The notes under the pieces: generated by a model
Database searches by the model: none
Seen by the model: only the letters and a program-made list of their open reading frames with translations
What the model was told of the DNA's origin: nothing
Made by a program: the position numbers and the translations under genes
Assembly (NCBI GenBank): GCA_018287875.1
Contig: JAGVVL010000027.1
Span: 248,001 to 312,000, forward strand
DNA: 64,000 nucleotides
Direction of reading: 5' to 3'
Source: Nigrospora sphaerica
Lineage: Eukaryota > Ascomycota > Sordariomycetes > Amphisphaeriales > Apiosporaceae
Shown here: positions 54,157 through 64,000 of the stretch, piece after piece
How the letters are laid out: each line of letters opens with the position of its first letter
Numbering within the stretch: position 1 is the first letter of the stretch

Positions 54157-55259
54157 CCGGGCCAGATTTTCGTTCCGCAGTATTCGCCTTACGACCCGAC
54201 GACGACTGGTGATTTGAGTACTTACGGCGCACCACAACTACCTGAGAATACCGTAGCAATACGCGGCCTTATAGAGGTAGGGGGCCGCCTCCAGTTAGGG
54301 AAAGTCAAGTACTAGGCGTAACTAGAGCGCATAGGAGGAGGTTTCGTCCATGCTATGCTATGCACCTGCGGCTTCAATGAGGCGTCAGGAACTCTAATCA
54401 TGGACACGAGACAAGCAGTGTGTGGTGTCACGGCACACAGTTGGACAAGTCGACAACTGATCGTAGATTGACTGAGGATAGCAACACGAGGTAAAAAAGA
54501 AGGAAGTCACACGATGGCTCTGGCGGTCTCAAGGTATCCAAGTACCCTGAGACGCACAGACCCTCCCTTCTGCCAGTGTTCATCATCTGTTCCATCAGTG
54601 TACAGTTGCCAGCGCCGTCACAAACACCAATGGATAAGATTAGGTATCGTATGAAGAACAGTTCTGTTCTGGTCCTATTATGATGGAGTAATAAGAGGAT
54701 GCTTCGATAGCAGATCGAGAAGACGTTTCCTATAGGACGCCGATAGAATCCGCGGGACAGCGTCCTCGCTTCTAGATACAAGATTAGGTACAACGGCGTT
54801 AGGGCCATTCTGGTTCATTACGCTGTTGAGGCCTCCCGTGCTGCTTTCATAGAATCTAAGTGTTCGTTATCCCAAGTCAAGATGGGGACTAAGCGGCGTG
54901 GGCATAGGACTGGCTCAGCCTATCCCATAAAGACCCTCTCGTTCCCTCGGAGAACGGGAAAGAAGTGACCCTAACAATAGAATAGCATCAGCTCGATTTG
55001 TATGACTGCCGCCGACGGAATCAATGTACTCATAGTCTACTTTGATGGATTTTCATAGTGAATACACACGAAAACAACTTTCGTTATTATAGTTATTATT
55101 TAAAGCGTTAAATCCTAGTAATTGGTTACTTTTATTCCCTTTTAATAGAGGACTTAAACCTCGAGCCTGCTATACCCTCTCCAGTACGACAGTCACATAT
55201 CGGATGCTGTTGCTAGCTTCGCGTGTCAAGTGTCTCCTTCTACCGCCCTCCTACGCGGC
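54157..55259. other. Intergenic; no gene recognised
   Basis: AT-rich 1.1 kb between the Helitron-related repeat and the LysM gene. A minus-strand frame of 126 codons (54428-54808) has no family features. The last 150 bp are probably the LysM gene's 3' UTR. Confidence 0.5.
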
Positions 55260-56055
55260 TTAGACACCGGTGCAGACGTAGTAACCCAGCCACAGGTTGC
55301 TGCAGCTGGAGTCGACCTGCTTGTTCCAGGAGAGGAACTGGTTCAGCGTGACACCGGCGGCGGTGTAGATGGACCAGCAGCTGTCGCCAGACTTGACCTG
55401 GTGGTACGACTTGCAGTTGCTGACGATGCCAGGCATCTGGGGCGTAGGGCCCGAAGGCGCCTTGGTTGGCTGAGGCGGCTGTTCCGTCGTCGAGGCGGCG
55501 TTGGGCACGTGGACGCAGACATAGTAGTCAAGCCAGAGGTTGGTGCATTCTGCCAAGAGCATGTTAGATTCCCGGGCCGTCGTCGTGGCACACGTGAGGC
55601 GGGTGTTACGTACTGTCATCGATCTCGCCGTTCCAGCTTTGGAACTGGGCCGTGCTGATGCCGTTCTTCTTAGCAATAGCGTCGCAGCTATCGCCAGACG
55701 ACACCTTGTAGAAACGGTCGCAGTCGTCGGCCAGGCCGGGCATCCTGGGAGAGTTACTCGGAGCAGTGGTGGGGGTCGACGGCTTCGTAGTGGTCTTCAG
55801 GGTAGTGCTCGGAGTCGTGGTGACAGGCGGAGCGTCCTTGACGGTGCCGATGACACAATACGATTTGCTCGTATCGAAGTCCGAGCAGACAACACCCGGG
55901 TTCAGGCTCTTGAGATCATCGACCGACAATCCCCAGCTGCTGGCGAAGCTTTCGCACGTGGCGCCGCTGTCGGCCGATGTAGCGAAGTCGCACTCAACAG
56001 CGGCGGAGACCATGCCGGGGACGAGGCTGGCGGCCAGGAAGTGAGTGAGCTGCAT
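55260..56055 (-). CDS. Secreted LysM protein with three LysM domains (LysM effector type)
   Basis: Two exons on the minus strand, 55614-56055 and 55260-55549 (intron GTACGT...GGCAG, 64 nt); 243 aa. Signal peptide MQLTHFLAASLVPGMVSA. LysM 1 about residues 21-70 (CESFASSWGLSVDDLKSLNP), a Thr/Pro-rich linker, LysM 2 about 108-160 (YKVSSGDSCDAIAKKNGIST), a second linker, LysM 3 about 192-243 (HQVKSGDSCWSIYTAAGVTL; ends NLWLGYYVCTGV). LysM domains bind chitin oligomers; secreted proteins with only LysM domains protect hyphae or hide chitin fragments from hosts, or act with the fungus's own chitinases. The giant LysM-chitinase 3 kb away supports joint action. TATAAG lies 113 bp upstream. No catalytic domain. 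Confidence 0.92.
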
Positions 56056-56706
56056 CGTGGGAATGGGCCGGAGGATGAACAGGGAATAAGATTACTGTGC
56101 GTGCAAGAGACGAGAGGGGCTGGTCGGTGGCTCTGGCGGATGGCAAGAAGAAGGCCAGATGGTTCATCTTATACAGGTCGTCAATGGCTCTCGCCTGTCT
56201 GCCTGGAGCCTGATCGCATTCTCGTTAAGCAGGCAGACGAGGCATGTCCGTACAAGGTCCCTTTCCCCCGAGGAGCAGCGGGTTGCGCCGCTAGTCCCGA
56301 GATCAACGTGAGGTTCGGCGCTGGCCCGAACGTAGCGCGCGACATAAGGCCGATGCTTAAAGGGGATGCTATAGCCGAACCTCAGGGTTGGGGTGGGCCT
56401 GGCTAGTTTCTATCGCGCTACCCACAGTAAGACGCCAAGCCGGGCCAGCGGCACAGCTTCGGGCAGTGGAGACAGCACCGTTTCATTGGCGAGCCCGTCG
56501 ATATGGCCCCTGGCGAGCGGTTCCAGAGGCCTTTCCTTCCTTTCACTGCCCTTATCCCACTACAAGAAGCCGTCCCTCGTGTCTTCTTCTCCCGCACCAG
56601 CTGCTGCTCGTAAAGCCTTGCCGACCACGCTGACTCCTGCGCGCCACCCTTCTCCTCTCCACCCCTGACGGCCTACTACCCCTGCCCCTCGTTACTTGGC
56701 GTCAGC
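56056..56706. other. Divergent promoter between LysM gene and the 56707 gene
   Basis: 650 bp. On the minus strand TATAAG (56168-56173) serves the LysM gene. The right part is CT-rich (56500-56700), a typical leader for the gene at 56707. Long open frames are shadows. Confidence 0.6.
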
Positions 56707-57540
56707 ATGCGCCTTCTTCCGCCGGCCGCCGCGCTGCTCGCAGCCTTTGTGGGCGGCACCACCCGCGCCGTCGCGAGCCCGGCCTCGGGCGTAACGGAGT
56801 TGGACCTAGCCTTCCCACGCAACCAGACGTACGCGCCCACGCCTCGCCTGCCCGTCGTCTTCGCCTACCAAAACCCCGAGTTGGCGACGGCCCTCAATAT
56901 GCACATCTCCTTTACGATATGGAACTGGGATAACATGAGCAACACCGTCGTCACCTCTTCTTTCGACGCGGGCCAGGCCAACCTCTCCAGCCGCGACCCG
57001 TACCTGCAGTACGCCTACTTCGAGGGTTTTAACACCGAGGGTCATTGGTTTCTCAAGTGGACCGTGAGCTGGAGCAGCTGCACCGAGGCATCCCTGGACT
57101 CTGTGAGTGCGAAGGATCGTATCGCCCACAACTCCACCACCTGGGCTGTCCACTTCACGACCAAGGACTCAGCGCCCGAGATGGACCTCACGGCGGCGAC
57201 GGACCACAAGGACTGCCCCGACGAACTGGGACTTGCTTTCGACGTTACCAACACCCTGAAAGTACCCGCCCAGGTGGATTGGTCTGGCGGTGACAGTTGT
57301 GCGGTGGTGGCCGCTGTGATGCCTACGCCCAGTCCCTGCCAGGTCACCATCGATTCGGCGGCTGCCTCCAGCATGGCCGCCTCCATGACAGCCTCGGTAT
57401 GCCGTAGCAAGGATGCATTCCCACCGGCTGGTGTCGAATGCCCGCCAGACGACAAGAGTTCGGCACGACAGCTAGCCGCTACTGGCATGGTGGGCGTGGC
57501 CGCCGCCGTCGGCGCTTTCATCTTTGTGCTGCTGGTGTGA
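56707..57540 (+). CDS. Secreted, probably GPI-anchored protein (DUF7136-like)
   Basis: 277 aa, no intron. Signal peptide MRLLPPAAALLAAFVGGTTR followed by AVAS. Ectodomain beginning ELDLAFPRNQTYAPTPRLPV with several N-glycosylation sequons and a Trp-rich core (SFTIWNWDNMS; GHWFLKWTVSWSSC), an arrangement I associate with the fungal DUF7136 family of extracellular proteins. Ends with a Ser-rich stretch and a hydrophobic tail (LAATGMVGVAAAVGAFIFVL LV), fitting a GPI attachment signal. Function unknown; likely cell-wall or surface located. Transcribed away from the LysM gene across a shared promoter and toward the chitinase, so co-expression in cell-wall work is possible (inference). Confidence 0.7.
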   Translation: MRLLPPAAALLAAFVGGTTRAVASPASGVTELDLAFPRNQTYAPTPRLPVVFAYQNPELATALNMHISFTIWNWDNMSNTVVTSSFDAGQANLSSRDPYLQYAYFEGFNTEGHWFLKWTVSWSSCTEASLDSVSAKDRIAHNSTTWAVHFTTKDSAPEMDLTAATDHKDCPDELGLAFDVTNTLKVPAQVDWSGGDSCAVVAAVMPTPSPCQVTIDSAAASSMAASMTASVCRSKDAFPPAGVECPPDDKSSARQLAATGMVGVAAAVGAFIFVLLV

Positions 57541-59059
57541 TGATTCGGCGTGTCTGTTGTCGTATTTTTGGAATAGGTTGGGTCTTGAGGTAGATAGAAA
57601 AAAGTGGGGATGTGCAAATGACGAGGCAAGATAAACCCATATGAATCTTTTCCCGTCGTCCGATGAGTGAGGTTATTCCCTGCCCTGCCCACTCCATGAT
57701 CGGCTACCAGACGGCTCGTGCGGCACGGACTGGTTCGTCTAGGCCTCGTCCCCTAAACCCCGAAAACCAGTTTTTTTTTTGGCGTCTCCTCTGAACTAGG
57801 CAACTGTATCGTTTTTTTCCCCGGCAGCGTTGACGTCCCAGAAGTATGTAATACCCAGGGAGATATAACGGGAACGGCTAGCTTCAGGGGTCAACGGCGT
57901 AGTAAGCCGGCTTTTTCGCTTCTTTTCGGGTGATGCTAACGCATCTGCTCGAGTCGGCGGAGGAGCCAGTGAGTGGATGCAAGGTCATCCGACCGCAGTG
58001 CTTTTAGTCGGGCAGGACGATGCGGACGGCGTGTGGACGGAAAGGAAGATAGGCGAAATGACGGGAGCCGGACCTCCTGCTAAATGCAGCCAAGCCCCGA
58101 TCCTTCAGGCCCCCCTACCATCAGCCCTGATCCTTCAGGGACCCGCCCCCTAAAAATCGGACGGCGCTCGCGCGGCTGTGGCGTCTCGGCCCGCGCCAGG
58201 AGGAAGCAAGATTTGACAAGCCCTGCGGTGGGTGGGGTGGCACCTGTAGCAGGAGTCAGCGGGCCCCAGTTACCGGCCCAGCCGGAATCGGTCTATTCGT
58301 CCCTACGCACGGGGCCCACTTGGCTTGGAGGAATTCTTCACGTCGTCGACTTTTTTTTTTTTTTTTCCCATCTTAGAACCCCCCACCCCTGGTATCCGCC
58401 TATCACCGTCTGTTCGCCTACCCGGACACCCAATGCTTGTCCAAAGCTTGCCATCCAAGCAAAGTCTTGGGATCAGCCGGGGTCCCGCCGCCCTGACCCC
58501 CACACCCCCCACTCGGAAAGAGGATCAACTACTCAGCCCCGATCGTCCTCGGTTGCTTTGGGCAAACACTGCGCGCGGTGGCGGCTGCAACCCAGCATGT
58601 TGATCCTACGGCCCGGGTCCCGGCATGCAGGCACACGGGGCATCCCGGGCTTGGGACCGTCATTCTCCTATACGCCCTCGATACTGGCGTCCCGGCCGGA
58701 GCGATGCCCCCGCTTGACTATTGTGCTTCTGCATAGTCCCCACTCACCCCCTTGCCGACCTGGTGATATCTTGCTAGTGCTGATTCTCAGGATGCACCAT
58801 GCCAGATGTTCGGGAGATTACCACAACCTACCGCTGGCCTGAGTTGCCGCCGACCATCGGCGACTTGGCCGAGCCTGCGACGGGTCATCGGTGCCGCGCA
58901 ACCGCAAATGAAGATGTACGCGGCGGAGCAGGAACCGAAGGAAGGGAGAGCGGTTCTCGTCGAGTATATAGGCGATACGGCCGCTCTACCACCCGGGTGC
59001 ACAGATTTGGCTGAAGCCCACGCCGCCTTTGTTTGCGCCCCTCGTTCATTCTCGCCACC
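57541..59059. other. Intergenic upstream of the chitinase
   Basis: 1.5 kb with a long T run (about 58350-58367), and TATATA at 58965-58970, 90 bp before the chitinase ATG. A CCTGATCCTTCAGG-like pair of short repeats lies near 58098-58139. Open frames up to 250 codons are Pro/Arg/Ser-rich shadows. Confidence 0.55.
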
Positions 59060-62000
59060 ATGGTCGTCATCTCCTGGTGGTCCACGGCGGCCCTTGCCAT
59101 CGGTCTCTCTGTTGCTCCCGATGGTGCCGTGGCGAAGCCCGGGTCTGCCTTCTTCAGAAAAGCAGCTAGCCCAACATACCGCAGCATTGAAAACTGCCCC
59201 GAACGATGCAGCGTTGCCGGGCCCAACCCGGGAAACTGGTCAGTCTACCCGGACTTCCAAAAGATCAAGAAGTGCAAGGAGACCATGTTCTACGACTTCT
59301 CCCTTGACGACCCGGTGGACGACTCTGAAAAAACGCACCGCATTCACGCTTGCTCGTCGTTCGGCCCCGACTTTGCCAAGCTCCCCGCCTCCGCTTCCAG
59401 AGTCGCAGCCGCCGAGTCTGTTGAAGTCAAGTTCCAGATCGGATGGTGGGACGAGGGTTTTGGCCTGGCGGCCTCCAGCCTTCGTTCCTTGACAAAGCAG
59501 ATTCGAAAGTATGCGAACCACGGGCATGGCGCCACCGACAGGCCGTTCATCATGTTCGGCCAGTCTGGCCAAGCCACCATCGGTCTCTACATTGGTCAAG
59601 GTTCGTATTTCCCGGCCTGTCCCCACGAACCCCCCGACCCAAGGAGGGCCCGGAAGAGGCTCCAAACGCTCTCGAGGGGCATGCTGACCCTAAGCACAGG
59701 TCTTTTGAACGAGGACCTTAGTGCGTCCGCTCTGAAGCTGTTCCAGGACAACTTGGCCAATGTCAACGTCTCGACGCCGAGCCTCGCCATGCAGCTCTGC
59801 GGAGCTGACTATGACAGCAGCCACATCTTCGGTCTGATGGTTACCAGCAACGGAACATTCGGTCCCATCCAAGATGCAGTCAAGTCCTGGGGCAACGCTA
59901 CATGCTTGGAGTTTGCCGGCTCCGTCAACGTGACGGGCCTGGCCTCATTCACTACGCCGCTTGTCCACAGCCCACCGGCGCACACGAATAGCACCGCCGG
60001 CGCCACCATGCTTGAGCGCGCCCTTGTCTCGCGTGCCGAATGTAGGACGGTCCAGGTGGAATCGGGCGACAGCTGCGAGAAGCTGGCCGCCAAGTGTGGC
60101 ATTCCACCGGCCGCCTTCACCAAGGTGAACCCGGCATCGGACTTCTGTGCCACTCTACGGCCCAAGCAGCATGTCTGCTGCTCTATGGGTGACCTCCCCG
60201 ACTTCAGTCCCAAGCCCAACGATGACGGTTCATGCCACAGCTACCAGGTGAAGACGGACGACAACTGCGATGACCTCGCGGCGCAGTTCAGCCTCACGCG
60301 GCAGAAGCTCGAGGACTTCAACGAGAAGACCTGGGGTTGGAACGGCTGCAAGCTCCTCTTCGTTGACACCGTCATGTGCTTAAGCAAGGGCAGCCCGCCA
60401 TTTCCCGCCCCCATTGCGAACGCCGTGTGTGGGCCGCAGAAGCCCGGCTCCAAGCCGCCCACGGACGGCTCTGACATTGCCGACCTCAACCCCTGCCCTT
60501 TGAACGCGTGCTGCAACATCTGGGGCCAGTGTGGTATCACCAAGGACTTCTGTGTGGACACCAACACGGGCGCCCCGGGAACCGCCAAACCCGGCACCTA
60601 CGGCTGCATTTCCAACTGCGGCACTGACGTCGTCAAGGGTGACGGCACGGGTGCTATCAGCATCGCCTACTTCGAGGGGTACGGCATGGGCCGGGAGTGT
60701 CTCTTCCAAGACGCGTCGCAGATCGACACCTCGAAGCATACGCACATCCACTTCGGATTCGGCACACTAACAACCAGCTACGAGGTGGAGGTGGGCGACC
60801 AGCTCTCGGCGTACCAATTCAGCCAGTTCAAGGAAGTCACTGGCGCCAAGAGAATCCTTTCTTTTGGCGGCTGGGCTTTTTCGACCGAGCCCGCTACGTA
60901 CTCTATTTTCCGCAATGGTGTAACACCTGAAAACCGCCTCAAGATGGCCACCAACATCGCTGCTTACATAAAGAAGCATGATCTCGATGGCGTCGACATC
61001 GACTGGGAGTACCCGGGCGCGCCTGATATCCCCGGCATCCCGCCAGCGAGCAAGGACGACGGCTCCAACTACCTTGCCTTCCTGGTCGTGCTGAAGAACC
61101 TGCTGCCCGGAAAATCCGTCTCCATCGCGGCGCCTTCCTCCTACTGGTATCTGAAACAGTACCCTATCAAGGACATTTCCAAGGTTGTGGACTACATCGT
61201 CTACATGACCTACGACCTCCACGGTCAGTGGGACACCGAGAACGCGAACTCCCAGGAGGGGTGTGCCAACGGCAACTGCCTGCGAAGTCAGGTCAACCTG
61301 ACTGAAACGAAGCAGTCCCTCGCCATGATTACGAAAGCAGGCGTGCCCGGAAAAAAGGTCATTGTGGGCGTGACCAGCTACGGACGCTCCTATAGCATGG
61401 CCGAGACGGGCTGCTGGGGCCCGGACTGTCTGTACACGGGCGACCGCTTGAACTCGGATGCGACGCCTGGCAGGTGCACTGGCACCGCCGGATACATCGC
61501 CGACGCCGAGATCGCCGAGATCATGGGCACCAGCGGCGGTTCCAAGCGGGCCGCGAGTCGCGTCGTCAAGAGCTTCGTCGACTCGAGCAGCAACAGTGAC
61601 ATCCTAGTCTACGACGACCTCCAGTGGGTCAGCTACATGAGCGGCGCCACGAAAAAGACACGCACCGCCCTCTACAAGTCCTGGGGCATGGGCGGTACGT
61701 CTGACTGGGCGAGCGATTTGCAGGAGTACCACGACGTCCCAGCGCCCGCGAAGAGCTGGGCCGTCTTCAAGCAGCTCGCCAAGTCTGGACAGGACCCCAA
61801 GACGGACCACTCGCGTAATGGCAACTGGACGGACCTCGACTGCACCGACCCAATGATCGTGGACAAGAACGACTACTCGCCTTCTCTGCGCTGGAAGGGA
61901 CTCAATGCCGATGCGGCCTGGGAGGACGTCAAACGGATCTGGACCGAAACGGACAAGAAGAAGCACCTTACTTTCATGGAGTCGGTTGAGAGCACGCTGC

Positions 62001-63574
62001 ATATCGGAGCCAACCCCGACTGCGCCAGTATGATCGCTTCGAACTGCAACGAGGCAAACGAGTGCAGCAAGGGCCTGGACGGTCCAGAGTCGGGGCCCGC
62101 AGCGCAGCTGATTTACAATTCCCTGGTGAGAATTCACCAGATGTACGCTGACTACCACACGGCGCTATTCAAAGTGGCTGGCTCCGTCGTCAGCAACGCG
62201 CTTGACGATTTGGAGAACAAATTCGCACCGATTCCCCCGGAGGAGGACAATACGTGGCTTCTCCTGCTCATTGATCTTATTACCTTGGGCACACTTTCGG
62301 CCGCCGGGCCCTTTTTCAACTCATTTCTGGCCAAGCTGCCCTACTTCATTGAGCGTGAAGCTGGCTTCAACAACCTCAAGGACACCGCCATGAACTTGAT
62401 TGGCCAGAGTACCACCATCGCCAAAGACTTGCTGAGCACAGACGGGTCAGAATGGACGGAGGAAAAGCAAGACTCTTTCACCAACTACATGGGCCAGACC
62501 ATCACGGGTTGGGGTAATGTGACTTCGCTCGGGTTACAGAAAATATTTGACGGCAGTGATGAGTCGCTCGACATCATCTGGGATGTCATATCGGATGGCA
62601 AACTCGCCGACGGCGCCCGAACGGCCGACCCGCCCAAAGGCAATTCCGAGAACGAGCTCCGCGCCAACATTGCCAAGTCCTTCTTCAGCTATTCCATCCC
62701 GGCCCTGTGGCAGGTCTCGAACACGTACGCCTTTGTTATCGACTCGGGCTACGGGTGCGACGAGGAGAAGCCGCTCGACGACTACCTCGACGATAAGACT
62801 ATGGAGAGCACGGGCGCCTGCGTCGACGGCAAACGGTACTACCTGGCGTACCCGGACGGCGACGCCGTCAAATGCGAGTGTCATTACTTCGACAACGGCC
62901 ACTGTGAGCGCGTGTGCCGCGACCAGAAGTTCTCGTCACCGCCGGGCCTGGACTCGCTCGACGGCGAGATCTTCGGCGGCGTCACCAAGGAGGACCTGAT
63001 TCGGGGCTCGGTGCGGACGTACCTGCAAAACGGCAAGGTCAACGGCGGTGGCTCCGCCGACCCGACTGACAGCGGCACTATTGACAACCTGCTGGCGGTG
63101 GACGTGACGACACCGGGCTTTATCCGGCTGCCGGTTTGCAGCCCAGAGCGGGCGTTTCAGTCGTGGGACACGACCAAGAAGGGGTCGAGTGACAACTATC
63201 CGTGCGACATCCCGCCGGGGCGCGACGAGTGCGGCGACTCGACGTTCGAGAACCAGTCGAGCGGGGCGTCGCCCAAGGTCGAGGACTGCCTGGCTATCAT
63301 CCGGAACATCGAGGGCGACGGCAGCACCGACTGGACCACGCAGGTGGTGGGCAAGAAACAGCGCGAGATCGCCAAGGCCGGTTCGTGCCACTTCGGCGTT
63401 GAGGCCACCAAAGTCAACGGCAACGTCAACTTCAAGGTCGGCGGCCAGGACGTCATCGATATCATCAACGAGGCTGTCAAACAATTCGGCGGCGATGGCC
63501 GGGTAGGCGCCAAGGGGAACATGCAGTGTAATGGCAATGTTAAAGGCCAGAATGTAAAGTGGGGAATTTATTAA
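59060..63574 (+). CDS. Large GH18 chitinase with LysM, CBM18 and Hce2 domains (subgroup C / killer-toxin-like)
   Basis: Exons 59060-59600 and 59700-63574 (1471 aa); the 99-nt intron (GTTCGT...CACAG) is in frame without stops, so retention would add 33 residues. ATG at 59060 gives signal peptide MVVISWWSTAALAIG; an in-frame extension upstream lacks an ATG. Order: N-terminal region; LysM about 294-345 (QVESGDSCEKLAAKCGIPPA) and 358-410; CBM18 about 421-490 (CCNIWGQCG, Cys-rich); GH18 about 499-857 with SFGGW and the complete catalytic motif DGVDIDWE (610-617) and YMTYD; a long helical C-terminal region; and near the end an Hce2-like module (ECGDSTFENQSSGASPKVED...CHFGVE, about 1357-1415). This is the layout of subgroup C fungal chitinases related to yeast killer-toxin alpha subunits. 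Likely role: chitin degradation against other fungi or in wall remodelling. All key residues seen are present. Confidence 0.93.
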   Translation: MVVISWWSTAALAIGLSVAPDGAVAKPGSAFFRKAASPTYRSIENCPERCSVAGPNPGNWSVYPDFQKIKKCKETMFYDFSLDDPVDDSEKTHRIHACSSFGPDFAKLPASASRVAAAESVEVKFQIGWWDEGFGLAASSLRSLTKQIRKYANHGHGATDRPFIMFGQSGQATIGLYIGQGSYFPACPHEPPDPRRARKRLQTLSRGMLTLSTGLLNEDLSASALKLFQDNLANVNVSTPSLAMQLCGADYDSSHIFGLMVTSNGTFGPIQDAVKSWGNATCLEFAGSVNVTGLASFTTPLVHSPPAHTNSTAGATMLERALVSRAECRTVQVESGDSCEKLAAKCGIPPAAFTKVNPASDFCATLRPKQHVCCSMGDLPDFSPKPNDDGSCHSYQVKTDDNCDDLAAQFSLTRQKLEDFNEKTWGWNGCKLLFVDTVMCLSKGSPPFPAPIANAVCGPQKPGSKPPTDGSDIADLNPCPLNACCNIWGQCGITKDFCVDTNTGAPGTAKPGTYGCISNCGTDVVKGDGTGAISIAYFEGYGMGRECLFQDASQIDTSKHTHIHFGFGTLTTSYEVEVGDQLSAYQFSQFKEVTGAKRILSFGGWAFSTEPATYSIFRNGVTPENRLKMATNIAAYIKKHDLDGVDIDWEYPGAPDIPGIPPASKDDGSNYLAFLVVLKNLLPGKSVSIAAPSSYWYLKQYPIKDISKVVDYIVYMTYDLHGQWDTENANSQEGCANGNCLRSQVNLTETKQSLAMITKAGVPGKKVIVGVTSYGRSYSMAETGCWGPDCLYTGDRLNSDATPGRCTGTAGYIADAEIAEIMGTSGGSKRAASRVVKSFVDSSSNSDILVYDDLQWVSYMSGATKKTRTALYKSWGMGGTSDWASDLQEYHDVPAPAKSWAVFKQLAKSGQDPKTDHSRNGNWTDLDCTDPMIVDKNDYSPSLRWKGLNADAAWEDVKRIWTETDKKKHLTFMESVESTLHIGANPDCASMIASNCNEANECSKGLDGPESGPAAQLIYNSLVRIHQMYADYHTALFKVAGSVVSNALDDLENKFAPIPPEEDNTWLLLLIDLITLGTLSAAGPFFNSFLAKLPYFIEREAGFNNLKDTAMNLIGQSTTIAKDLLSTDGSEWTEEKQDSFTNYMGQTITGWGNVTSLGLQKIFDGSDESLDIIWDVISDGKLADGARTADPPKGNSENELRANIAKSFFSYSIPALWQVSNTYAFVIDSGYGCDEEKPLDDYLDDKTMESTGACVDGKRYYLAYPDGDAVKCECHYFDNGHCERVCRDQKFSSPPGLDSLDGEIFGGVTKEDLIRGSVRTYLQNGKVNGGGSADPTDSGTIDNLLAVDVTTPGFIRLPVCSPERAFQSWDTTKKGSSDNYPCDIPPGRDECGDSTFENQSSGASPKVEDCLAIIRNIEGDGSTDWTTQVVGKKQREIAKAGSCHFGVEATKVNGNVNFKVGGQDVIDIINEAVKQFGGDGRVGAKGNMQCNGNVKGQNVKWGIY

Positions 63575-63931
63575 ACACCGAGTTCCGCTGCCGCTTTAGA
63601 GAGCCGGAAATTGCAGCTGTTCGATATACTACATGTTTCAAATTCTATCTCCTTATACTCGAAACTTGACGGTTAATTGAAGCCATGCCGACGTAGTGGC
63701 CTATGCTCAGGTTACGTCTAGGTTCCCATTGTTCGCTTAAGGCTGCCATCAGTTAAGTGCCCACCCATCTTGCCTTATCCTGTCCATGGGCTTAGATGCT
63801 TTCCATATTTACTTTTCGTACAATGTGCCTTACGAGGGTGATTCTGGGAGACAATGAGGAAGAGAGTAATTCCAACTCCTATGTACCTAAGCTTATACCG
63901 ACCAAGCAATAAGTTTAATAGAGATATATAG
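63575..63931. other. Downstream of the chitinase; nothing recognised
   Basis: AT-richer 3' flank; no frame, repeat or RNA gene seen until the LINE leader begins. Confidence 0.55.
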
Positions 63932-64000
63932 GACCCCACACAGCGATAACTTCACAACCACGACTCTATAAGCTACCGGATAGCCCGGAAATCGTTCCTA
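63932..64000 (+). mobile_element. 5' end of a second Tad-like LINE copy, cut by the window edge
   Basis: From GACCCCACACAGCGATAACT the sequence follows the leader of the LINE at 27868-30301 (whose complement reads GACCCCACACGGCGATAACT) for the remaining ~69 bp with about six differences, including CTACCGGATAGCCCGGAAA. Orientation is + and the copy runs off the window, so it retains its 5' end and may be longer than the deleted copy. Confidence 0.8.

Noticed and set aside
54428..54808. 126-codon minus-strand frame with hydrophobic stretches
   Set aside because: No signal peptide or family motif, AT-rich intergenic setting; insufficient support.

Overview
The window is from the nuclear genome of a filamentous ascomycete (Pezizomycotina, probably Sordariomycetes). 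The evidence is short spliceosomal introns (58 to 150 nt) with GTAAGT-type donors and CTAAC/CTGAC-type branch sites, fungal families (Tom22, Nha1, highly reducing PKS, Clr5 domain, LysM effector, GH18-Hce2 chitinase), an intron-containing tRNA-Asn, and Tad-like LINEs and pogo/Fot1 DNA transposons. GC-rich gene-bearing blocks at both ends flank a transposon-rich, gene-poor centre (about 24 to 55 kb).

Left block (1-24 kb): 5' half of a mitochondrial-type L-serine dehydratase, a three-exon tom22, a secreted-protein gene with a one-base frameshift, and an intact plasma-membrane Na+/H+ antiporter (nha1). Next comes a dead locus: a 5'-truncated coiled-coil/TM gene lies head-to-head with a 5'-truncated cytochrome P450, followed by a highly reducing polyketide synthase with seven in-frame stops, several frameshifts and deletions of the AT catalytic core, the MT and most of the ER. 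It reads as the relic of a secondary-metabolite cluster.

Central block (24-55 kb): a decayed MULE transposase; a Tad-like LINE with 13-bp target-site duplications next to tRNA-Asn(GUU); a decayed second copy of ADE17 (purine synthesis); a decayed LRR-like gene; and, amid this debris, two intact paralogous genes for small eight-cysteine secreted proteins, divergently placed and each with a TATAAAG box about 140 bp upstream. Downstream are a solo LTR with a 5-bp TSD, a Helitron-related repeat, a three-element nest of pogo/Fot1 transposons built on one palindromic TA site, and an NLR-like gene fragment broken by an LTR that is itself broken by a LINE. A Clr5-domain gene and a membrane-protein gene are then transcribed divergently from an interval holding a thrice-repeated 20-bp motif.

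Right block (55-64 kb): a secreted three-LysM protein, a secreted or GPI-anchored protein, and a 1471-residue LysM/CBM18/GH18/Hce2 chitinase form a chitin-directed neighbourhood. The window ends inside the 5' end of another copy of the Tad-like LINE.

The most interesting candidates for new biology are the divergent eight-cysteine secreted pair (35.8-37.7 kb) and the nested transposon histories around it. All identifications come from reading translations and motifs by eye; no database search was possible.
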